Positions 22,000 to 33,203 of a stretch of DNA of 64,000 nucleotides are shown piece after piece. The translations under genes were made by a program, and so were the position numbers. Where the stretch lies: positions 36,914,801 through 36,978,800 of the forward strand of contig OY744519.1 in NCBI GenBank assembly GCA_963556195.1, in the 5' to 3' direction. Within the stretch, counting starts at the first letter, position 1. Every line of letters starts with the position of its first letter. The notes under the pieces were generated by a model, which ran no database searches, was not told the DNA's origin, and worked only from the letters and a program-made list of their open reading frames with translations. Origin of the DNA: Sepiola atlantica. Its lineage: Eukaryota > Mollusca > Cephalopoda > Sepiida > Sepiolidae.

Positions 22000-22755
22000 C
22001 ACCTCGCATAGTCAGCGATCCAGACCGGTTGTCTCCTCTCACGATTAGAGCGTCGCGGGGGTTCTTCCAACGTGGCTTCACTGGCTTCTTCCTCATCATC
22101 TCCATTTAATGGCAGAGAGACACGACGTATGTCAAGCACGTGTCGCGGCATCCCGTCAACACTCACATTGTTTACATACTGTACATGCATTACCCTTCCC
22201 CGTCCCCAACGTGTAGTGCATAGAGCTCCCGGTGGATTGACCCACACTTCTTCACCAACTGTGATGGATTCTTGTCCCTCTTCATTCATGTTCGTTCTAG
22301 CAAGAGGATGACGGCACTCATACCGAAAGACTGACTTATGCGGCACTGACTCTTCCTCTTGACCACTCTTTGGAGACATTTTGTACCAAAATACCGCCTC
22401 TTCTGGTGAGATTCGGCCTCTCTCTGCAACAGCCTTTATGGTTCGGTGATGCCTTTCGACAATCCCATTTCCTCCCGGTCGATATGCAGCCCGAAAAAAT
22501 TGCCGGGTTCCCCACCTGACATACAGCTCTGTGAAGTCCTTAGAGCGGAAGGCGGCACCATTATCCAGTAATATCTCCTCCACTGGCCCCCTCTCCAAAA
22601 ACACCGCCTCCATGGCTCTGCAGATTTCACTCCCGTTTCCGCTCTCAACTTACGCCAGATTGCCACTCTCCCAGGTCCACAGTCGACCATTGACAGGAAT
22701 ATATCGTTCCTATAATTCGTGACGTCAATGGCCAGCTGTTTCCAAGTTTCAGTCA
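22000..22755 (-). pseudogene. integrase core and C-terminal part of pol
   Basis: Catalytic core for joining element DNA to the target. Two frames overlap: 22436-22755 carries the first Asp region (SMVDCGPGRVAIWRK), then the frame shifts to 21999-22613, with LDNGAAFRSKDF (second Asp) and NGIVERHHRTIK (Glu). Exactly 35 residues separate that Asp from the Glu, the D,D-35-E signature of retroelement integrases. The tail continues through a GEEVWVNPPG segment to a basic C-terminus (PPRRSNRERRQP). The frameshift between the first and second catalytic residues makes the protein non-functional as it stands. Confidence 0.85.
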
Positions 22756-22829
22756 CCTGTAATTCCCCTCTCTCGTGCCTTGATGGGGCAGGGTCAATTG
22801 ATTGACACTCTCTGCCCTCTTTGTCACAC

Positions 22830-23447
22830 TCAGTTCACCTTTCTTGCAAGAAAAAGTGTCCTCTCTTCCCCAAAGTGGTGCATTTCATGCAGCTCTCTCG
22901 CCTCTTCACTAACGGCGCACACAGCCGCTGCATCCTTCTCTTTAAGCCAGGCCTTCTTTACTCGGGTCAGGGCATCTGCTCTGTTCTTTTGAGTTGGGAC
23001 AAGCGTAATCGACACTCTCAGTCCAAACTCGCGAACTAAGTCTCCCAAAATCCCGAGCCTACGCTTGATCAGCATCTCAACTGCTTCCTTGGCCCCTACT
23101 CTCCTGTCTCCTGAGACTTCTGACTGGATCCAGGAAGACACTGTGTCCGAGTCCGTTTTCAACTCTGCATTTTTCAAGCCCCACTTTAGAGCCAGGTTCA
23201 CTCCCTTTGCTGCAGCCTCGAGCTCTGCAACATTCATGTGGGAATGGTCATTCCTTTTGCGTAGCCAAGCGGCATCCTCCATTGTTGCTCCTCCAATTTC
23301 AAGCAGCACACCGAGAGCCAGAGTGCTAGCATCACACCAGATCACACATTCTTTGCCACGTTCGACACGCCATTTTCCTTTGACGGGGTCTTCCACCTTA
23401 ACCTCCTCCACCACCTCGCGTATCAACTGCACAACATCCTCGGTCAC
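22830..23447 (-). pseudogene. RNase H domain and integrase zinc-binding region of pol
   Basis: RNase H removes template RNA during reverse transcription. Seen in order: CVIWCDASTLALGV (first Asp), MNVAELEAAAKGV (Glu), LKTDSDTVSSW (second Asp), then RADALTRV. The C-terminal HEMHHFGEERTLFLAR fits the HH half of the HHCC integrase zinc finger. The open frame ends before the CC half, which sits in another frame toward 22790. Confidence 0.8.
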
Positions 23448-23579
23448 TGTGTCATCCCAGCGGCCGCCTTTGGTCCGCCTTTTTTATATAGCTGCATGCT
23501 ACTCTGAGCCACCCGCAAATGGGGTAATGGCCACCCATCTTCCCATATATGGAAAACAGCTCTCTATTTGTCAGTCCGT

Positions 23580-24297
23580 CTTAGATATCGGACACCTTAT
23601 TACCCCATCCGAACATCAACGTCCCCTCCTTATTCCTTTGCAGCTTTAGTCCTAGGGTCGTGCCATTTTCTAGTGGCTCAGGTGGCTTCGCAATCAATCC
23701 ATATCTTCCAACGTGATTGCTAACACTTTCCGCGGACAGATTTTCTTTCCTCGACCAGGATGTCATCAATATATGAGCTTGTTGCCCTCTCAACCTCGTT
23801 ATTTTGCCCAGCACTGTTTTCAAAATTGCAGTCATAATTTTGGGTGCAGAACTGAGCCCAAAACCCAACCTTGTCAAGCAAAAGGTCTGACCCTTGTACT
23901 TAACCAGCTGGTACCGCCATAGCCTCTCATCTATGTGTATCTGGAGGTAGGCTGATTTTAGGTCCACAATCTTGCTTGCCCGCTCCATCTTCCTCCACTC
24001 TCGCATTACTTCCTCGCAAACGTCGATACCGTCCCCTGTGTGGCAAGCAATATGCTGGTTTAGCTCTCTGTAGTCCAATACTGGCCTAACCTTCCCTTTG
24101 GTGGGCTGGACTACCGCCATGAGTGGTAGGACTCCGTCTGCTTCCCCGGACCATGGTACAAGGATACCTTCCTCAATCCACCTCGCTATCTCTTTCTCAA
24201 ATTCAGCCCTTGTGTCACCATTCAGAGTACTTTCGTAGCACCCAACTTGATTTTTAGTATTGGCGGCTCTGAAACCCAACGCAATTCCACCGTCCAC
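23580..24297 (-). pseudogene. reverse transcriptase domain of pol, frameshifted before YIDD
   Basis: Motifs in order: VVQPTKGKVRPVLDYRELN, KIVDLKSAYLQIHID (motif A Asp), TRLGFGLSSAPKIM (motif B). The catalytic YIDD box is present but in the next frame at about 23762-23775 on the minus strand (SSYIDDILVEE), so an indel falls between motif B and motif C. Beyond it PPEPLENGTTLGLKLQRN continues in the longer frame, so a second compensating shift follows. Confidence 0.85.
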
Positions 24298-24744
24298 TTA
24301 TCTCCATCAAAACTGGCCTGAAAGTCTTTGTCTTTGATTTGACACGGTTCCGCCTTCTTGGGTTTAACACTCTCCATTCCTGCCAATCTGACTGGACGCT
24401 CGCATCCAAATGTGATCATGCCCATGATAAACATAGCACCCACTAGTCGATCGATGACATCCAGGCCCAACACAACATCCACACCTGAAACAAGCCGCTC
24501 CATCAGAATTGCCCTCACCTCAAGTTCAGTCTCTCTCACTAGTGCATATTCCTCGGCACATCACCTCACGGCCATCAACCGCTCTCACACTGGTCGTTCC
24601 ATGCAAAGATTTAGCAACATCAGTTGTCACCAACGTGGTTGTGCAGCCCGTATCAACCAGGGCTTTGGCTCTCTTCACGTTTGCGGTGACCTCTACCTGT
24701 GGTAATGCAGTCCTATGTGCCGTCACTTGATGGGGGGTAGCCAC
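24222..24744 (-). pseudogene. aspartic protease region of pol
   Basis: Contains KALVDTGCTTTLVTT, the DTG active-site motif of retroviral-type aspartic proteases, followed by VRAVDGREV. The frame then shifts near 24530 into ILMERLVSGVDVVLGLDVIDRLVGA, where the LGLDVI segment is the second conserved protease block. The protease would cut the polyprotein into mature parts. Confidence 0.8.
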
Positions 24745-25478
24745 TGGCGCTATGGCACCCCTCTAATCGTTTCCCTGTACCGTGCAGGTTCGGCTGATAT
24801 GCCCAGTTTGTCCGCAACAGAAGCAGGTTATGCCAGGCTTAGATCCTCGGCAGTCCCGTACAAAATGAGGCCCCTGGCATCGAAAACATTTCACTGGGGC
24901 TTTTCCAGGTGTCCGCCACTACGAGAGATTCTCCTTAACTGCGGACTTCCCTCCCATCAGGCTTACACTCGCGGTTGCTGGTGACTCTTCCTTGTCAGCA
25001 CCCTGGCATGGGTCAGCACGTCATCCATGTTCATGCTCTCGATCATTATCAGTCTCTTCAGCTCTGTGGACACACTATCAGGAAGACCAGTCACAAACGT
25101 CATTTTCACCGTTTTTTCAAGGCGCATCACTGCATAACCCGCCAGTCTCGCTAGCCTCCGGATCTCCGTCGCAAAGACATCTACTGGCTGCCCATTCCAT
25201 GTGATCCATCGCATTTTGCTATAGGCGTCGAAAATGCTTTCTGCGAAAGTGATCTTTAGTCTTGCCTCTATCAAATCTGCGTCGTCTTGTTCAGCGTCAT
25301 TCATTTCCAGGTAGACCGAAAGTGCATTTCCTTCCAAATATAATGGAATCAAGGTTGCCACATCCTCAATTTTCTGCAATATTGCGACAATCTTCAATTT
25401 AGACAGCAATCGCACTACGTCTCCATCACCAGCGTACGCCTTCAATACGTCACTGCTTAATTTGATTCTGTCACCCAT
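24745..25478 (-). pseudogene. gag-like protein with two zinc knuckles
   Basis: Structural protein that packages element RNA. Start taken at the Met of MGDRIKLSS (25476-25478), just inside the 5' LTR. The N-terminal part resembles the capsid-like region of LTR-element Gag (LIPLYLEGNALSVYLEM, then FVTGLPDSVSTELKRL). The frame ends at 24963. In another frame near 24770-24915, two Cys/His knuckles follow: CFRCQGPHFVRDC (one residue short of the standard spacing) and CFCCGQTGHISRTC (exact CX2CX4HX4C). Confidence 0.75.
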
Positions 25479-25509
25479 CCTGTTAAGTAGGTAGGCCACC
25501 GAAATAGCT

Positions 25510-25874
25510 GGTCGTCCGAAAACACCAAAATGTCTCTCTTCTGAGGGCACCCACTCCGACCCAAAACAGTCACTAGTCCGCAAACACCAACTTGCACTCC
25601 AACATCACTCTTCTGACAGCACCAAATCTGACCTCCACCTTCACTGGTCTCAATCCGGGATGAACCAAAGAAGAAGTGCGCTTTCTCATTTCCTGTTCTC
25701 TTTATGGGGACTTCCATCATGCAATGCAAAATAGGTCACATGATCATTTGGTACTTCCTTTCTATAAAACCAGCCATTTGCTTTAACTCTGTTGTTCCAC
25801 ATGGCCTGGTCTTGTATTACAGGTAAGTCTTATGTTTTTAATTTTTTTTTTAGTTTTATATAATTTCCACTACA
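25510..25874 (-). repeat. 5' LTR (right)
   Basis: Matches 21617-21972. The outer end reads CCACTACA on the plus strand, so the LTR begins TGTAGTGG on the coding strand. No convincing tRNA primer-binding site was recognised just inside it. Confidence 0.85.
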
Positions 25875-25879
25875 GGAAT

Positions 25880-26706
25880 GCCAAGTGTTTACGAGTATTT
25901 CGACATGTGTCTTCTTTGCGTTGTAGTACATACATCTGTGTATAGGATGCTTACGTGCTCTTATTTTTGTTTTATACGCGTTTAACATTCCGGATTCGGT
26001 ATTCTTATATGTTACTTATTTTAGAGCAGGAATCAATTCGGCGATGAGTAACATATAAGGAGGCATCTTGCTGAATTAATATAGTTTTGACGGCAACTTC
26101 TTTATAAAGCAATAATGAAAGCAAAACAATAGCGAGAAGTTAGAAATCAAAATAACGAAATCAGTGTGGTTTACAATGGAATTCATCCACGTATATCATT
26201 GGTTTACTGATGACCCTCTTCAATCGAAGACACCGTGTTACGAAACTATTTAGCTGTAATAAATATATTTAATTCGTTAGAGTAAATAAACTGCTAATCT
26301 TTAAAAAATCGTCCGTGGACAGTTCTTCAATAAACGATATATTTAAAAAAACGCCTATCATATAATACGTTAATAATAATAATTTAATCGATTTATTTAC
26401 TATTAAAATAAGAAGATATAGCAAGATATCATGAGGCCTGCTACGCAAACGTAGCTATTGCTAATTTCCCCTGTTCAATCACAATCAGAAAACGCCGCAG
26501 CCCACAACCTATAAAATATACAAACCGGAAATAATTATATATATCATCTTCCATTATAAACTTAAACATATATTTATTAAATGAATAAAATATTTTTTCA
26601 TAAATATATGTGTCGGACATTCACCGATACAACAGTTTTGTGAAAGAATTATGGATGTGTGACCACCTTTTTAAATATATATATATATATATATATATTA
26701 TAAATA

Positions 26707-26761
<55 letters not shown>

Positions 26762-26912
26762 TTATTTATAAATAATATTAGCTAAATTACCCATGTGTTT
26801 CATGTCACACATGACATCATCAGTATGGAATGGACAGTTTCTGTTGATCACACGATTCGAACCCACATACAAAATGCATATTTTGTACACACACACAGAC
26901 ACATACACACAC

Positions 26913-26966
<54 letters not shown>

Positions 26967-27479
26967 ATCACGTAACACAAGATATAACAATTAAGAAACT
27001 GGCGGATTGATCCATTTAAATAATTTAGGGTAATTCTGAGACAAAATAGCAAGTCAGACAACACCTGCCTTCAATTTATTTTTATAAAACACTACGAACA
27101 CTGGCGAAGAATAATTTCTCTTACATTTTTGACGAAGGATATCCACTTGTAGATTAATAATAAATAAGTGTCGTCCTTTTCAAGACTAGAATATCTTCAA
27201 ATTGCCTGCCTCGTAGAAAGGTTAACGGTATTCACAAGAAGTGAACAATGCCCGTAGCACGCATAATAGTTGAGAGCAACTTTCGAGGGTCGTCCGAAAA
27301 CAAACGATTCTCCAGCCATATGTTTAGTCACTCAGTTGTATAATACCCTCAGGGATTGGCCTCAATGAGCTGTATAGATTGTCAGATGCATTATTAAGAA
27401 TAGCATGAAAGGATTGTAAAAGGATAAATTGAATGAATAATATATGAGGGCAGTTTCTTTCAAGTATTTGTTTATATGG
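25880..27479. other. gene-free stretch with TA tracts
   Basis: No gene is seen. (TA)n tracts are at 26677-26698, 26711-26756 and 26916-26964, the last preceded by a CACACA run. A B-box-like GGGTTCGAATCG lies on the minus strand near 26855 without a clear A box. Confidence 0.5.
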
Positions 27480-27620
27480 ATTTTAGGACGGGAATATTTC
27501 TACATTGATCACAATATGTCGTAGGAAGATTGAACAACGTTTGGACGATAGAATAGATGAGGTTGAATTTCCAAAACGTCTAATTTCTGAATAGGTTTTT
27601 CTCTCAAGAGCATTTTCTTG
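27480..27620. repeat. dispersed repeat pair, copy 1
   Basis: Shares with 28010-28145 the ordered blocks TACA(T/C)TGAT(C/T)ACAATA(T/C)GTCGTA, ACAACGTTTGGACGAT(A/C)GAATAGATGAG and GCTGAATTT-like sequence. I judge identity about 80 percent by eye. Nature unknown. Confidence 0.65.
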
Positions 27621-28009
27621 CTTACAAGACGCCGTTCTGTAGTTCCACAGATGTAAATGCCAAGAGAGAAACTCTCTCTATATAGATTCGACACATGGAA
27701 GAAGAATAGAAATGGGCTTGTCATTGTGCTGTGGAAGAAAACATGTTATCGCTGTGAATATTTTACAAAATTCAACATTTGGACATTGTGGAAATTTTGC
27801 TTCATCTAGCTTATAGTAAACATGTTTCTAATATGATTGTATAATTGTTCAAAATAAACAACTATTTAAAAAAAATAAAATCATTTTTTCACACCCCCTT
27901 GTCACAAATATGCGAGTTTTGTATTTGGATTACGTACTAATTGTTGTGATTTGAATCACTATTGTTGAGTGATTCATTAAAATACATCAAACTAATCAAA
28001 TCGGGGGCG

Positions 28010-28145
28010 TTTAATAAATGTCTACACTGATTACAATACGTCGTACGCAGGTATAACAACGTTTGGACGATCGAATAGATGAGGCTGAATTTGCACACCG
28101 TCAGATTCCTTAGTGGATTGCTCTTTCAAACGCACTCTGAGGTTT
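28010..28145. repeat. dispersed repeat pair, copy 2
   Basis: Second copy of the 27480-27620 repeat in the same orientation about 530 bp downstream. The two flank a gene-free block, as two ends of a larger element or a tandem duplication would. Confidence 0.65.
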
Positions 28146-28515
28146 TGTATTGCTTGCTAATAGAACATGATAGTTTCGACAAACTACTTTTCAACTTCGC
28201 AATGAAGTCAGGGTTGATAGGGCGACTATTCGGCACAAGTTAAACATTTAAGATGTCTTCAAAGTTTCACCAAACTAAAATAATATCATTTATCGAATAT
28301 TTTGTGTAAAATCACAAAACGAATATTTACTCAACCTTGTATGATAAGCAGTGTATGAAATTCTAGCATTCAGCCAGGATTCAACCACGATATTCATCCG
28401 CGCTATCAGCTGATTACATTACGAACGGTTCAATAATCTTACATGGGGAAAAAACGGCTAAAAGAAGTTAAAGATAAAAAAGGATTAGATTAACATGTGA
28501 AGTTTTTGCTATGAA

Positions 28516-28577
<62 letters not shown>

Positions 28578-28924
28578 TTAATTATTTTCCTTACACGTAT
28601 TGGTATTATATTCCTAAAATACGATTCGGTTACAGAAATTATCATCGACAGATTATTCAGTTCTGTGTGTCTTAACTTTCCAAAATGAATATGTGTGTAC
28701 CCATATCAGTGTCCCCATGTATATTATATTTAAAACAACCTTTCAATATAGTAAAAAGTTTTAATTTCGTTAAACCAATATATCAGCTGGCTTCGTTTTA
28801 TTTTATTTTAGTCGACGGCGACACCGTAACTAGAGTCAACAGAAGGCGCCTAGATAATCAACTTACATATCTCTCCTATAATCGTACTCAGCAATACATA
28901 TGTATGTGTATTTAATGGTGTGTC
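28146..28924. other. gene-free stretch with (TA)n
   Basis: No gene. (TA)n at about 28520-28574. A weak minus-strand tRNA-like sequence near 28375-28425 has a TTGAATCC B-box-like string. Confidence 0.5.
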
Positions 28925-29095
28925 GATGTGACCTGCTTGCTGTCGGAATGATATATCAATGAAAATCGGTTGATTAAACAAACTAGCAGGGTTAACTGGC
29001 TTTGCCCGAGTTTGCGTGTGGGATCGAACCAGATTTCAGAGAGTTGAATGTCTGTTGTCAGCTAGATACTTTATCCAATAGCAATTAATATATAT
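28925..29095 (-). repeat. tRNA-like SINE or short repeat fragment
   Basis: On the minus strand a B-box-like GGTTCGATCCC (about 29019-29029) is preceded by a tRNA-like ATTGGATAAAG...TAGCTGACAAC segment. It is followed by GGGCAAAGCC sequence that I recall as common in mollusc dispersed repeats. Confidence 0.4.
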
Positions 29096-29332
29096 GTTTA
29101 CACTCCTAACTTAATGCTTATAAATATATTAATTTCATCGTGCAATATGTTAGAAAACTGTAATTAGTACTTTTAATGGACTAGTAAAGACACATAACTA
29201 CTTCCATGTTGTTCACATGCAAATTGTACATGTGAATACGCTTATATTAAATGTACACTCCCTATTATCTCTGTGTGTTTAGGGGTAGACATGCACACAG
29301 AGAGTTATTTGTCGTGCTTTATGATATTTATA

Positions 29333-29472
29333 TATATAGAGAGAGATATATAGAGAGATAAAGATAGAGAGATAAATAGAGAAAGAGAGAGAATTAGAGA
29401 GGGGTCTAGGTATATAGAGAATGATAAAGAGAGAGAAAGAGAAAGAGAGATAAAGAGAGAGAAAGAGAGACA
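29333..29472. repeat. (GA)n-rich low-complexity tract
   Basis: GAGAGATA/GAGAGAAA-type purine repeat over about 140 bases on the plus strand. Confidence 0.9.
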
Positions 29473-29579
29473 GACGAAGGCGTTGCGTAGTACACATACC
29501 AAAGTAATTTATTTACATGTTATTTAATCAACAAATAACATTTTCCTTGATTCCATATAATTGTAGTTAAATATCGGGG

Positions 29580-30290
29580 GCGGGGGCGGGGGCGTAGATT
29601 CGAATTTGCACACTCGATGTTTTTTTTCCCCAACTAAACAATTAAGCTATTCGTTACGTCAGATTAAAAATAAAAACACTCATAAGCAAAATCTGGTATA
29701 CAGATTTTAAGTTTTAAGGGGGTCTAGCAGGAATACTCGACATTGCTCGGAATCGAATGAGGATCGCTTTTATGTACCTTTTTACTATCGCCATAACAGC
29801 TGATAAGATCCTTTGTTTTTACTGGCACCTCCTCAAGTTTCTCCCCTTAATATATTTGGAAAAAGCGAAAAATGTAAAAAAACTGTCTGCTTAAATTTCA
29901 GTAAACTCTCTGCTAAAATTTCATTAAAATCAGATACACCTATTTGAAGTTTTAAGGGGCTGCCGTTACCATGGGTCACTTAGAGGTTGTAGCACTTAGA
30001 TATTAAGCGCATAGAGGGTAACGTAACTATTCGGGAAAACTTGCATTGTCTTCCATACACATATGATATGAATTTCATCAAAATAGGTTATATTCAAAGT
30101 TTTTAAGGAAGGTTCGTTACTTAGGTTGGGAGGGTACTTTGAGATTGTGGAAAACTGGCATTGTGTATTGCAATTCGCTTTTTAGCTTGATGTAGATTCT
30201 CTACTCTTTATTCTTATAGGGAACACATACACAGAACACACATAGACACACCCATGGGTTCTTTCATATATAGATAAAAAAGAATAAGAA
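29580..30290. repeat. dispersed non-coding repeat with internally repeated modules
   Basis: AAGTTTTAAGGGG-type sequence occurs at 29708-29722 and 29947-29960 and, diverged, at 30098-30112. It is preceded in two cases by TTTCAT(T/C)AAAAT(C/A). A minus-strand tRNA-like segment (29745-29830, B-box-like CATTCGATTCC) is embedded. The right end runs to TTTCATATATAGATAAAAAAG. No coding sequence seen. Confidence 0.45.
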
Positions 30291-31079
30291 TAATAACAAT
30301 TTAACCGCATATGTACTTTTTGATAGCATCCGCCTGGTGTATTTTACAAGTGTCTTTTTGCTATGTGGAAGATTTAGAATTTAAATAAAGGTTTAGTTGT
30401 ACATGTTTCTGTAAATTAAACACAAATATTAATTACATGTATTTACTTATCGCTAAACATGCATACACACACGCAGACAGACACACATACATTAATATAT
30501 AGTTCATAAAGTCTGAATGTTGCTTCCTTATGGCCGTTTGAAAATGTATTTTAATCCAAAACTTTTTTTAAAATTCTATTTAATTTGAGGACCAATTTAT
30601 GTTTATGAACTCCCATTTTACTTGTTCCAATTCGCTATACTTTGCAATTAACTTTCCAAATTACCAATTTCTAACTACCTTTTTTATCTTGTACTTTCTT
30701 CGTCTTTCATCGTATATAGTTTAATCACCCTTGAATTTATTTGATACAATGTATATCATTCACGATTTCCTCACCCTCGCTATCTGGTAAAACTTATTCA
30801 GAGGTAATAAAACAAACTGTGAGACGTAAGATGTTAATAGTCCATAGTAAACGTCAGAAAATATAATCACATTGCTTATATTATTAAACATATAGCTCAG
30901 GAGAAACGGGAAGAAAGACGAAGAGAGATAGGAAAGATATAGCTAAAAGAGAAGAGACTACATTTCGATTCTGTCTGTCCCATTTTAAAAGTTAATTTGC
31001 TTTGCAAACTTACTTCATGCCAATACAACCATTTTACCACTAATCTACATTGGTGACCCACAGGGTCACAATGATGTTA

Positions 31080-31082
<3 letters not shown>

Positions 31083-31169
<87 letters not shown>
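31083..31169. repeat. (TA)n then (GA)n microsatellite
   Basis: About 54 bases of TA pass directly into about 32 bases of GA. Confidence 0.95.
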
Positions 31170-31170
<1 letters not shown>

Positions 31171-31395
31171 GTGCGCAGATTTAAAAACGCACAATTACCC
31201 CATTTTATTTTAATGAAACCGACTGTTCACCCATCTCAATATCGAAACTAATATGCTATTTTAGCTATGTTTCATTTTTGGCATGTACTCCCAATATTTA
31301 TTTTAAAAAAAACAACTAATTGATACATTTTTGTTAGAGCACATACTTTTATAGTTTTTACTACAAGCGTATGAATTTTTTAAATTTTAACTATC

Positions 31396-31427
31396 TAACG
31401 TTCCAATTGTATGTAATTGGAACGTTA
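31396..31427. repeat. perfect 13-bp stem hairpin
   Basis: TAACGTTCCAATT (31396-31408), 6-base loop, then its exact reverse complement (31415-31427). It is followed by an A run, so on the minus strand a T run precedes it. Function unknown. Confidence 0.6.
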
Positions 31428-32657
31428 AAAAAAAATAATGGATGCCAGCAAATCAACTTCTGATTGTAATTAGATTTTAACAATTGTTTAGCAAATATAA
31501 ATCATTTAAATACTTTCTGATGTAAGCTGATTACACTACTCTATTTTAAGACCAGAACGTTATGCGTTAGGTTTATTGTTAACACAGTTATCACCATTGT
31601 GAAGTATGGTCTAATATTATGAAGAGCTCATTGTTTGTCGTGTGTGCCAACTAGTGTAACTCATAACACCTTTTTCAAATTAGTTAATAATCATTCTTGA
31701 CTCGGCAATCTTTGTTTTAACGAAAAGAATAAGTAATCCACTTTTTTCTTCTCTACTTTACTACATTTTACCTATTATTTAGTATTAAAATAGCATGAAT
31801 ATTGTATTTATAAGATGAACCAAAACTGCAAAACTGATTCTTTACATGTACTAGATTCATTAGTTTTCCCCTCCTCCAATCCGTGTTGAGTAACTCTCTT
31901 TTCTAGTAATATGCTTTACAATTCATATTATCAATATCTAATTTCCTTTTGAGTTTATTCAATTCGTTTTATCCTTACAATCTATATTGATACACATTTT
32001 TGTCGAAGAACTACGCCACAAGCTTTCTTTTTCTGTGTGTTTTATACGACGGACGGTTTCGTGCGCGATACCATTATTTCACAATTCGCAAGGAAATACT
32101 TCAACTCTTCAACTCTTACTCTCCTTGCAGTTTTGGTCACACAACATTATTTTTTTTCATGTATAGTGCCCAATTATTCATTGTCTTTTAATTCAGTGAA
32201 TTATCTACCGATGACTGTGTAGTTGAAAAAAATTGATATATTTATCATTTCTGACAACGGGAGTTTCTTTTGGGACGTATATGTCATATTTACTCGAATG
32301 TTATTGGCGATATTCTATTACTTTGCCAAATAAAATTAAATCTCGCATAAATAATTTTAATAAAATTACACGAATTCACCTGCAACATGTGCATGACCTC
32401 CAAGCTTTATATTTTGGTTATGTGCAAAGTGTAGTATATGTTTTGATTCTAAACTCTATATTTTCTTCTCTCGGTAAGTAGATGAGCAACCCTTCTAGAC
32501 TGAGGACATTTTAATTTCCTACCCGTTCCAGAATGACCCTTTTGGGGAGCTTGATTTTCACTGAATAAAACATTGACTTTCTGTCTTACTCTGCCTTTTG
32601 TGGTGAGACAATCAACTCGAGACTAGGTTTTGGTTGGAGTGTGTTAGCAACAGACTG

Positions 32658-33203
32658 TACGAGGCCTGTCTAAAACGTATCCGACCGTAAGCAAGACACA
32701 ATATTGCTGATACCTGACGGGGTTGGGACCCTAATCCCCTTCTAAATTAGGCCCCTTGTTCTTGCTCACACTTAGTCCACCGATCTATCAACTACGAAAA
32801 CACCCATGGAAGTCTTATTTTGGAATGGTGTTCATCTTCGCCGTCGCGTTTCGCATCATCTCTTTTTTTTCACCCTCTCAACAACAGCTGCACTCCGAGC
32901 AATTTTAGGCCTGCCATAACGCTGGCCACATGCGTTCATTTTTAAATCAGTTGAACCACTCCTTAATTTTTGATAAGCCTATCGCATCTTCTCCAAACAC
33001 CTGCTGAATCTTACGCGACGGCGGAGATGAACACCATTCAAAAAGAAGACTTCCAGACGTGTTTCTGGCAGTCGATATATCGGTGGGCTAAGTGTGTGCA
33101 AGCACAATGGGCCAACTTTCTAAGGGGAATAGGGCCCAACCCTGTCACGTATTTGAAATATTTTGCTGGCCTAATGTCGGATACTTATTAGATAGGCCTC
33201 ATA
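32658..33203. mobile_element. foldback derivative of a mariner-type element, TA flanks
   Basis: The 542-bp unit 32660-33201 is flanked by TA on both sides. Its ends (GAGGCCTGTCTAAAACGTAT and GAGGCCTATCTAATAAGTAT in reverse complement) match those of the mariner at 52282-53600. The left 189 bp (32660-32848) and right 188 bp (33014-33201) are inverted copies of each other, both derived from the same (transposase 3'-side) end of the parent. The middle (about 32865-33013) matches about 53160-53320 of the parent. So the original other end was replaced by an inverted copy of this end. It has no transposase and would depend on one made elsewhere. Confidence 0.8.

Larger units (their letters stand above)
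21612..25879 (-). mobile_element. full-length LTR retrotransposon with GGAAT target duplication
   Basis: Two direct LTRs (21617-21972 and 25510-25874) enclose 3.5 kb of gag-pol-like sequence on the minus strand. GGAAT stands immediately outside both ends (21612-21616 and 25875-25879), a 5-bp target duplication as made by LTR-element integrases. Domain order on the minus strand is gag, zinc knuckles, protease, reverse transcriptase, RNase H, integrase, as in Ty3/Gypsy and BEL/Pao groups; the clade is not settled here. By eye the LTRs differ at roughly 15-25 sites plus a longer T run, so the insertion is not new. Frameshifts in pol mean it cannot move alone. Confidence 0.9.
30291..32657. other. 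gene-free stretch
   Basis: No supportable gene. (TA)n plus (GA)n lies at 31083-31169 and a perfect hairpin at 31396-31427. A short frame at 32233-32481 ends close to a good splice-donor string (CGGTAAGT) but resembles nothing known. Confidence 0.5.

Noticed and set aside
23065..23649. Plus-strand 194-codon frame
   Set aside because: Shadow of the minus-strand RNase H and reverse-transcriptase region.
29578..29594. GGGGGC repeat as a G-quadruplex or telomere-like signal
   Set aside because: Only about three short units, too little to support a structural or telomeric call.
32233..32481. Possible exon ending at CGGTAAGT
   Set aside because: Donor-like string is plausible, but the 82-residue product is unrecognised and there is no upstream acceptor or start context I can support.
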